From assembly GCF_014529535.1 (NCBI RefSeq), contig NW_023503493.1, positions 13,486,001 through 13,550,000 of the forward strand: a stretch of DNA of 64,000 bases, given 5' to 3'. Each line of letters begins with the position of its first letter. The stretch's first letter is position 1. A program made the translations under genes and the position numbers. The notes under the pieces are model-generated. The model did no database searches, was not told the DNA's origin, and was given only the letters and a program-made list of their open reading frames with translations. Below, piece after piece: positions 56,967-64,000 of this stretch. The DNA is from Bradysia coprophila. Its lineage: Eukaryota; Arthropoda; Insecta; Diptera; Sciaridae.

Positions 56967-57175
56967 CAAGGCTGTATACTTTGGGGAGGTCACGCAGACC
57001 GCCATTTTATTAGATACGCGGGAACACACCACTTCTGATGATTCACCACATCATCAAGACGACGAGAATCATCAGAGTAGGTCAATTTTTGTATGAAATC
57101 GGCCATTTTATCATCAACTGTGGTGTGTAACCCGCGTATCTGTTCTGCATGACCTCCCCAAAGTATACAGCCTTG
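56967..57175. mobile_element. MITE, CAAGGCTGTATACTTTGGGG family, copy 1
   Basis: Ends CAAGGCTGTATACTTTGGGG and CCCCAAAGTATACAGCCTTG are perfect inverted repeats. GTAACTCT flanks the unit on both sides (56959-56966 and 57176-57183). The 209-bp body has complementary GATACGCGGG / CCCGCGTATC blocks. A second copy in the opposite orientation is at 59551. Confidence 0.85.
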
Positions 57176-57321
57176 GTAACTCTTAAGCTAAACTTAGCGT
57201 GCTAAAAACTTTATTCCCTCCAATCATTGGTGACCAATGTGATTGTTAAACGTTGCTGAAAATCTTGAGGTGCTTTGTGTATAATGTATTAAAAGGCCTA
57301 CATCCTCTGCTGCCTCCATTT

Positions 57322-58733
57322 TTACTGTTTAGTGTTTTTCAAAATGTTGAACAGGCTGTATGACGAATTCAAAATCTGCAATACAAATACTAGATTGGCT
57401 AAACCGACAGACTAGCAAAGGAACAACTTTACCTTAGTAAATGTTTCCAAAGTCAACGGATACAATTTACCGATCAGCATCTCATGCGATTGCTTCAGAT
57501 ATTCACCGAAAATGATTATGCATTTCATGGTCGAATGCGGTTGGCCGATCCATTCAGATTCAAACAGACTGTAAGTAAGTCGACCACTTGACAACAAAAT
57601 CTCATTCCCCAAGTAAGTTATCATAAATAACTCAGCAATGCTGTAAAAGAGCGAATAGACATGAACTATGCGCTCCACAGTGTTGACACTAACATCCTGG
57701 AAATTTATTGAAAATTTTAATGATTTCAACGTTTTGGGAATTCGTGTTAATTATACGAATGCCAAACAATAAATTGAACCGCAAATACAGAGGCCACTGG
57801 TAGCGAGTTGCAGTAGAAAAAGAGTTGACAAAAATGATTCCAGTTCGTCTATTAATCTTTAAAAAAAGGAACAACAATGCAAGAGGTGACAGATAGTTAC
57901 TTGACATACTCAGACTTCTGAAAGAATAAGTTAAGACACCTACTCACTAACTTAGAAGTGTCTTAATCTGTACTTTCAGAACCTTGGACATACTCTCTTA
58001 AATGTAGGTGAGCTTTAATCGACGCCACTAAGTCCCGACGAAAAATTGTCTGTTGTTCCTTCTCCGACATATTCACTTTACCGCCGCCGGGTATTCGTCC
58101 CAAGTTTCTTATTTCCATTCCCAGAATTTTATATCTTAAAGAACATTGCAGCAGTAAATACCAAATTAGAACGGAAAACGTTAATGGCAGAAACGTTAAA
58201 ATATTTTCGCTAGTGAAGAAAATGTACGCCATCCAAAACCCAATCTCACTATTTCTCCAATCCAATGGAAACGCAAAATCCATCACAAAAGCTTTCTTTT
58301 TTCCAATAAAAGGGAAAATTGAGCATCCCAGTGTAGCAACGATAGTACCACATGCGAATACATTCACAAATTTGATGAATTTTTCCACTTTCCCATTGAA
58401 AAATGCGAAATCTTCGTCATTTTGTATTGAGAAAACACAGATTCGATCTAGCAATCTCGTAATTGATTTCTGATTACAGAGCAACATCACAATTTTAACA
58501 GTCACAACTACGGTAATAATGGACAATTCTGCTAAGAAAACACTTTGATCTATGGTTTCGCCTGTAATTGCTCCAATCCCGAACGAAATGGGAAATAACC
58601 AGTAGTATATGCAACAGAACGACTTCAGTCCGAGTTGAGTAGCAGTGGGTCTGTCTTCTCCATGCCAAAGACCGATACGACGACAGAAGAAAATAATTTG
58701 ATTTATTACTTTATGAACTCGAGTGGAATGCAT
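57322..58733 (-). CDS. Odorant receptor (insect 7-TM OR family), copy 1
   Basis: Exons on the minus strand: 57983-58733, then exon 2 ending at 57757, 57433-57696 and 57322-57375. The 386-aa product from ATG 58733 has several hydrophobic segments and the OR C-terminal signature: YLGNEILLSS, then YPLTLETFTK and ILNSSYSLFNIL at the very end. Insect ORs form ligand-gated cation channels with Orco in sensory neurons (family knowledge). A 76-bp element sits on the exon 1/intron 1 junction. The ancestral junction appears to be GTC-AA|GTAACT joined to an acceptor at 57857. With the element present, a frame-keeping choice is donor G|GTTCTG (57982) with the acceptor before 57848, costing two residues. 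Otherwise the frame stops 12 bases inside the element, so function is uncertain. Confidence 0.85.
57911..57986. mobile_element. CAAGGTTCTGAAAG-family MITE at the OR copy 1 splice junction
   Basis: 76 bp with ends CAGACTTCTGAAAG and CTTTCAGAACCTTG and a perfect 8-bp duplication GACATACT (57903-57910 and 57987-57994). It overlaps the last codons of OR exon 1 and its donor. The right end, read with the gene, supplies both a possible donor (AAG|GTTCTG) and a pyrimidine-rich acceptor (TTCTTTCAG). Confidence 0.8.
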
Positions 58734-59226
58734 TTCTTGAACTTTTGAACGTCGTATATTCAGTTGTAAACGGTTGATTGACTATTAAATGCGCTCAATC
58801 GTTTCCTTTTAATGCAGAACAAATAATTTCCTTTGTCATCGGTAAATTTGAGTAAATTATAGATCAATCGCAGTGATAAGACATCGACGCCATTCACAAA
58901 TTACATACTCTCTCTATGTGTTCTAAGCATTTTCGATATTTTCTCCATAAATTATTCCGCACGCAGGGGAGTGGGTTGTGAAAATTGCCATTTTTCGCGT
59001 GCGTACTTTGTGAACGACCCCATAATTGTCATCAGTTTCGATCGTTTGTTGCATACTTCCCAATTAATTATTGAAAATTATTATTTATTTAAGAGGAATC
59101 GACGGTGTACGTAATACCACACAACGATGACACCTTTCATCAAAAATCCATAATGAAAAATCACAATTGCGACCACAACTGTGTTTTAACTTTGAATTAA
59201 ATCTAGAATTATTTGTGATAATTTAA
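58734..59226. other. 5' flank of OR copy 1
   Basis: Part of the duplicated block: sequences such as GATCAATCGCAGTGATA, CATTTTCGATATTTTCTCCAT and CGCAGGGGAGTGGGTTGTGA recur in the same order at 63724-63950 upstream of copy 2. It probably holds the promoter; no TATA box is clear. Confidence 0.55.
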
Positions 59227-59550
59227 CTAGGTCCCACCTTTTGGGCGGGTCAGGTCCCTTGACTGACAATTTTTCAATATATTTTTGACCAATTTCATTG
59301 TAGAACTTCCGAAGCATCACTGATACAAACGCCTACATTTGATATATCGATTACTCTAAACATGACAACGAAATTTGACAGAAAAAGTTCTTCAAATAAA
59401 CCTTCGAAGACCGAATGATCTTTGAGTTCTGATTTTTCTTATAAATGTGCAGCAAGATTTTCAATCAACCACAAATCGTAAATAAAATGCGACTCGTGTG
59501 AATTACGGCCCTCGCTTCGCTCTGGCCGCAAACTTCCCACTCGTATGAGC
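59227..59550 (-). mobile_element. Helentron/HINE-like 3' end, copy 3 (partial)
   Basis: CTAGGTCCCACCTTTTGGGC and then CAGGTCCCTTGACTG repeat the 3' stem and subterminal motif of copies 1 and 2, with host A before CTAG. GTGTGAATTACGGCCCT near 59500 also matches the interior of copy 1. The far end was not found, so the copy may be truncated or broken by the MITE at 59551. Confidence 0.55.
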
Positions 59551-59778
59551 CAAGGCTGTATACTTTGGGGAGGTCACGCAGATACAGATACGCGCGTTAC
59601 ACACCACAGTTGATGATAAAATGGCCGATTTCATACAAAAATTCACCTACTCTGATGATTCTCGTCGTCTTGATGATGTGGTGAATTTTTTGTATATGTA
59701 AAGTCATCAGAAGTGGTGTGTTCCCGCGTATCTAATAAAATGGCGGTCTGCGTGACCTCCCCAAAGTATACAGCCTTG
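59551..59778. mobile_element. MITE, CAAGGCTGTATACTTTGGGG family, copy 2
   Basis: Same 20-bp perfect ends as copy 1, inverted in orientation, 228 bp, flanked by GTATGAGC on both sides (59543-59550 and 59779-59786). Confidence 0.85.
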
Positions 59779-60299
59779 GTATGAGCTATCTATTATTCTG
59801 TTTGATAGCCATTTTGTCAAATTTAATCAGAGTAGATGCGAAGTTTTACAAATGTGGAACGATGAGAAAACTCTTTCACTTTGGTAAAAAATTTAAAAAA
59901 AAAACCGATAGATGTTCTTCTCTTACAGTTTTGTACAAAAAGGAAGTCCCCCGGTATTTTACAAAACCGTCACTCGTGAATAAAATGTGGATGGTAATAA
60001 ACGACCGATAAATTAATTAAATTTTTTTTTCGTTTCTTCACTTTTGTCGATTCAGAAAACGACAAAAGTGAGGAATTGACAAAACGTCTTTAAGTTACAT
60101 TTCGTAGAAGGATGAATTTCCCTAGGAACGAACAAAACGTCTTTAAGGCCCGTCATTGGGAAATGACAGGACAGTTTCCCGAAAATGTACGGAAAATTTT
60201 ATCACAAAAATTCACCGAAAAAATTCAAAGAAACTCACCTCTTATGCTTTTCATTGTATTCGGGCATAGTCTCTTTAGGTCGCCAAGGCATATTTGAAC

Positions 60300-61398
60300 A
60301 CTAAACACTTTTTACTCGATGCAAAAACAGAAAGTTTTCTTTATGTTTTGTCGCGACAAAAACACAGAAAATATTCCGACACAACTGTGACACTCCGCTA
60401 CTATAAGTACAAGAATGAATGTTTGCTGTGTTCACTTCGCCGGTAAAATATTTTCATTCAAAAAAGTGTCCGACACTTCAACGGTGGTAGACATTTATTA
60501 AAATTGAAACCTCTCTCACTTCTTTAGTACTTCGCTGAGTCTAATTATGCCAACTCTTTGAATAAAAATATTGGCTGAGGTCGAATAATTCTCCGCTGAG
60601 CTTTAACAAACCTCCGCTGAGCTCTAATAATTCTCCGCTGAGCTTTGACAAACCTCTAATGAGCTCTAATATTTCTCCGCTAGGCTTCAGTAAGAGTCCG
60701 TCAGACCTTAGCACGTTGTAGTAAGGCAATGAAGCTAGGCGAACACTCAATAAGCATCAGCGGATACCTAATAATTGTTGCTATGATTTAATAAGACTCC
60801 ACTTAGCTTTGGCAGATCTCTGCTGAGTGTCCGATTCGCTCCATTAACCCTTACTGCACCTTGCTTAGGTCTAACGGAGACTTCCTGAAGCCTAGCGGAG
60901 AATTATTAGAGCTCAGCGGAGATTTGTTAAAGCTCAGCAAAGAATTATTAGAGCTCAGCGGAGAATTGTTAGAACTCAGCTGATATTTTTATTCAAAGAG
61001 ATGGCATAATTAGACTTCGTGAAGTCTTCTTAGCTTACTAAAGAGGAACGAACATTTATTTACGCTCAGCGCAGTCTTACGAGAGGCTCAGTTTTTAATA
61101 AATGCTCTCCCATCGTTGAAAGAATGTCCGCTGAGCTCTCGTAAAGCTTTAAAAAATGGTCGATGAGCATTATTAAATGTATACGCTACCCTTTGTCAAC
61201 TCTTTCATGATTTTTATAATATGTCCGACACTTTTTTGAATGAAAATATTTTATCACCGAAGTGAACACAGCAAACATTCATTCTAGTACTTATAGTAGC
61301 GGAGTGTCACAGTTGTGTCGAAATATTTTCTGTGTTTTTGTCGCGACAAAACAAAAAAAAACTTTTTGTTTTTGCATCGAGTAAAAACTGTTTTAAAC
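60300..61398. mobile_element. Foldback (FB-like) element with arms of 21-bp tandem repeats
   Basis: A giant inverted repeat. The outer arms share TTTTTACTCGATGCAAAAAC, TTGTCGCGACAAAA, CAGAAAATATT and GTGACACTCCGCTACTATAA; the inner arms are arrays of a 21-bp unit close to CTCCGCTGAGCTCTAATAATT (60585-60690) and its complement (60890-60985). Long arms made of short tandem repeats recall Drosophila FB elements. No transposase frame. The minus-strand frame reading LSGELLEL repeats is a by-product. Directly repeated GGATGAATTYCCYWGGAACGA motifs lie outside both ends (about 60110, 61424). Confidence 0.7.
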
Positions 61399-62143
61399 GG
61401 GCCTTAAGTTACATTTTGTAAAAGGATGAATTCCCTTGGAACGAACAAAACGCCTTCTCGTTACATTTTGTAAAAGGATGAATTCGCTAGTGTTCATACT
61501 CAATCGATTGATTCTCACTTTTTCAGATGCATATTTTGCTATATTTCGGTCCAGGTTTGGAACAATCATCACACGGGGAACCAATATGATTTCGCTATTT
61601 CAATGATAGATTTGCAAAAAAAAAATTGTTTTATTCTTTGATTTTTAATTTTCAGTTTTCTCTATACACTGAGAATATTTTTTACAATTGTCGGAAACTC
61701 CGATTAGAAATTCAGAATGTAATTATTTGAAAAGAAAACAACAACAATTTTTAGTTAATATGTCAATTTATCATCATTACTAATATCGACCCCTCTTGAC
61801 CTTCTTACACGAAATACCAACATTGCGGAAACCACAACCTATTGACATCAATATTTGAATTTCACATTTAATAGGAATTTTAACCATTGCGTATAATTAA
61901 ATCCAAACGAATGAGTGTGTCTGGTGTTAATTACTGTGTTGTTGGACTATTTGACACCGGTGTCAAATAGCATGCACTGTGTTGTGTGACTATTCGACAC
62001 TGGTGTCGAATATTCACTCCGTTTCAAAATTCCGTGAGTGTGATACCAATGTGCAATGTGCGTGCATTCTCCTACTATTTCTGTTATTGCTGACCATCGT
62101 GAGCTGTTTTGTGAAAGGAAATGCTCAACCAGAGCCCCCATTT
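61399..62143. other. Spacer with two related palindromes
   Basis: No gene recognised. It holds direct repeats of TTACATTTTGTAAAAGGATG (61410, 61465) and, near its end, two palindromes described separately. Confidence 0.45.
61947..62012. repeat. Two tandem palindromic sites, TTYGACACYGGTGTCRAA
   Basis: 61947-61970 is a perfect 24-bp palindrome (half-site CTATTTGACACC). 61991-62012 is a near-perfect 22-bp palindrome (half-site TATTCGACACT, one central mismatch). The preceding CACTGTGTTGT-like sequence is also repeated, so a unit of about 44 bp is duplicated. It could be a protein-binding site pair or a small element; nothing else indicates which. Confidence 0.6.
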
Positions 62144-63569
62144 CTACTGTTTAGTGTTTTTCAAAATGTTGAACAGGCTGTACGACGAATTCAAAATCTG
62201 CAATGCAAATACTAGATTGACTAAACGAGCAGACTAGCGAAAGAACACCTACCCTAGTAAACGTTTCCAAAGTCAACGGATACAATTTACCGATAAGCAA
62301 CTCATGCGATTGCTTCAGATATTCACCAAAAATGATTATGCATTTTATGGTCGAAAGTGGTTGCCCGATCCATTCAGATTCAAACAGGCTGTAAGTAAGG
62401 TGACTGCTTGACAACAAAATCTCATTCCCCAAGTAAGTTATCATAAACAACTCAGCAATGCTGTAAAAGAGCGAATAGACGTGAACTATGCGCTCCACAG
62501 TGTTGTCACTAACATCCTGGAAATTTATTGAAAAATTTAATGATTTCAACGTTTTGGGTATTCGAGTTAATTATACGAATGCCAAACAATAAATTGAACC
62601 GCAAATACAGAGGCCACTGGTAGCGAGTTGCAGTAGAAAAAGGGTTGACAAAAATGATTCCAGTTCGTCTATTAATCTTTTAAAAAAGGAACAACAATGC
62701 AAGAGGTTACTTGACATACTCAGGGTTCTGAAAGAACAGGTTAAGACACCCACGAAGGCGGATTTGTTAAACCAGTGACGTGGTTAATCAGAAGTGGCTA
62801 AACTTGTACTTTCAGAACCTTGGACATACTCTCTTAAATGTAGGTGAGCTTTAATCGACGCCACTGAGTCCCGATAAAAAATTGTCTGTTGTGCCTTTTC
62901 CGACATTTTCACTTTACCGACACCGGTAATTCGTCCCAAGTTTCTTATTTCCATTCCCAGAATTTTATACCTTAAAGAACAATGCAGCAAGAGATACCAA
63001 ATTAAAACGGGAAGCGTTAATGCCAGGAATGTTAAGACATTTTCGCTAGTGAAGAAAATGTACGCCATCCAAAACCCAATCTCATTATTTCTCGAATCCA
63101 ATGGAAACGCAAAATCCATAACAAAAGCTTTCTTTTTTCCAATAAAAGGGAAAATTGAGCATCCCAATGAACCCACAATAGTTCCACATGCGAATACATT
63201 CACAAATTTGATGAATCTTTCAACTTTCTCATTGAAAAAAGCGAAATCTTCGTCATTTCGAATTGAGAAAACACAGACTCGATCTAGCAATCTCGTAATT
63301 GACTTCTGATTCCAGAGCAATATCGAAATTTTAACAGTCAAAACTGCGGTAACGATGGATAATTCGGCTAAGAAAACACTTTCATCTACGGTTTCGCTTG
63401 TAATTGCTCCGATGGCGAATGAAATAGGATAAAACAAGTAATAGATGCAACAGAACGACTTCAGTCCGAGTTGAGTAGCAGTGGGTGTGTCTTCTCCATG
63501 CCAAAGACCAATACGACGACAGAAAGAAATAATTTGATTTATCACTTTATGAACTTGGGTGGAATTCAT
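62144..63569 (-). CDS. Odorant receptor (insect 7-TM OR family), copy 2
   Basis: Tandem paralogue of the gene at 57322-58733 with the same exon plan: 62819-63569, exon 2 ending at 62577 (start 62676 ancestral or 62668 alternative), 62253-62516 and 62144-62197, again 386 aa with the alternative splice. Most residues match copy 1, with scattered substitutions such as MNSTQVHK against MHSTRVHK and SFAIGAITSETVDES against SFGIGAITGETIDQS. It shares the element at the exon 1 junction (62721-62822, longer here), so the same uncertainty about intact splicing applies. Upstream flanks are also duplicated, indicating a tandem copy of at least 1.8 kb. Confidence 0.85.
62721..62822. mobile_element. CAAGGTTCTGAAAG-family MITE at the OR copy 2 splice junction
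   Basis: 102 bp with ends CAGGGTTCTGAAAGAACAGG and ACTTTCAGAACCTTG and the same 8-bp duplication GACATACT (62713-62720 and 62823-62830) as in copy 1. It keeps a middle section that copy 1 lacks. Confidence 0.8.
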
Positions 63570-64000
63570 TTCTTGAACTTTTATTGTCTAATCTTCCAAC
63601 AGCTTTTTACAGCCAACCTTTGAACGACAGTTGTAAACGGTTTATGGAATATTGGATCAGCTCAATCGTTTCCCTTTAGTGCAGAAGAAAAAATATTTGC
63701 GGTTTTCGTCGGTTCTGAGTAAATTATAGATCAATCGCAGTGATAGACATTCACAAATTACATGCTCTCTCTATGCACTGTAAGCATTTTCGATATTTTC
63801 TCCATACGTTTTACCGTGCGCAGGGGAGTGGGTTGTGAAAATTTCCAGTTTTCGCGTGCGTACTTTATGAAACGTCCCATAATGTCATCAGTCTCGATCG
63901 TTTGTGGCATGCTTCGCAATTAATTATTGAAAATTATTATTTATTTAAGTCGATTCGATGATGTGCCGTGCATAAAACCATACAACTATGGCACCTTTTA
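63570..64000. other. 5' flank of OR copy 2
   Basis: Homologous to 58734-59140 from about 63640 on (shared GCAGGGGAGTGGGTTGTGA and AATTAATTATTGAAAATTA blocks), so the duplication includes the probable promoter. The window ends inside it. Confidence 0.55.

Noticed and set aside
60541-60750. Frame encoding LSGELLELSGGLLKLSGE repeats
   Set aside because: Leucine-rich look arises from the 21-bp tandem unit of the foldback arm, which is mirrored on the other arm.
1-64000. tRNA and rRNA genes
   Set aside because: No cloverleaf with A and B boxes or rRNA-like block was spotted by eye; a tRNA scan would be needed to exclude them fully.

Overview
The window reads as nuclear DNA of an insect, most likely a fly and perhaps a lower (nematoceran) dipteran. 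The evidence is a set of animal orthologues with introns of about 60 bp and GT-AG borders, an insect-only odorant receptor family, a Jupiter/HN1 protein with the GFSSGLW tail, arthropod-style initiators, AT-rich spacers and a high load of small transposable elements. The species cannot be fixed from sequence alone.

Layout. 0.6-3 kb: ARP8 (INO80 subunit), 11 exons, plus strand. 4.1-4.6 kb: a short F-box/LRR-like gene, minus. 6.05-6.45 and 12.5-13.7 kb: two small secreted-protein genes, plus. 7.2-10.3 kb: a Helentron/HINE-like element split by a young, compact copia-type LTR element with identical LTRs. 14.1-21.1 kb: ASCC3 helicase, 9 exons, minus, rebuilt to 2159 aa. 21.5-23.3 kb: foldback elements and a tandem array. 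24-24.5 kb: Jupiter homologue, plus. 29.3-36.7 kb: KLHL18, minus; its 4.7-kb intron 4 holds an opposite-strand cysteine-rich (CS-alpha-beta-like) secreted peptide gene and a hAT-like element with 8-bp target duplications. 38.7-39.6 kb: a serine protease homologue that has lost catalytic His and Ser and probably carries a GPI anchor, minus. 39.7-57 kb: gene-poor, transposon-rich DNA with a 2.6-kb element (long inverted repeats, 9-bp target duplication) carrying a retroelement-type C-terminal domain. 57.3-58.7 and 62.1-63.6 kb: two tandemly duplicated odorant receptor genes, minus, both with a small 8-bp-TSD element at the same splice junction. Between them lies a 1.1-kb foldback built of 21-bp repeats.

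The genes do not form a pathway: ARP8 (chromatin remodelling), ASCC3 (alkylation repair/ribosome rescue), KLHL18 (CUL3 ligase adaptor) and Jupiter (microtubules) are housekeeping, while the secreted peptides, pseudoprotease and receptors are fast-evolving environment-facing genes. No complete new multi-gene system was recognised. The strongest leads are the long-inverted-repeat element with its nuclease-like domain, the GPI-anchored pseudoprotease, the nested cysteine-rich peptide gene and the element-altered receptor splice site. Exon models were read by eye from splice consensus, frame continuity and remembered family sequence; no alignment was run.
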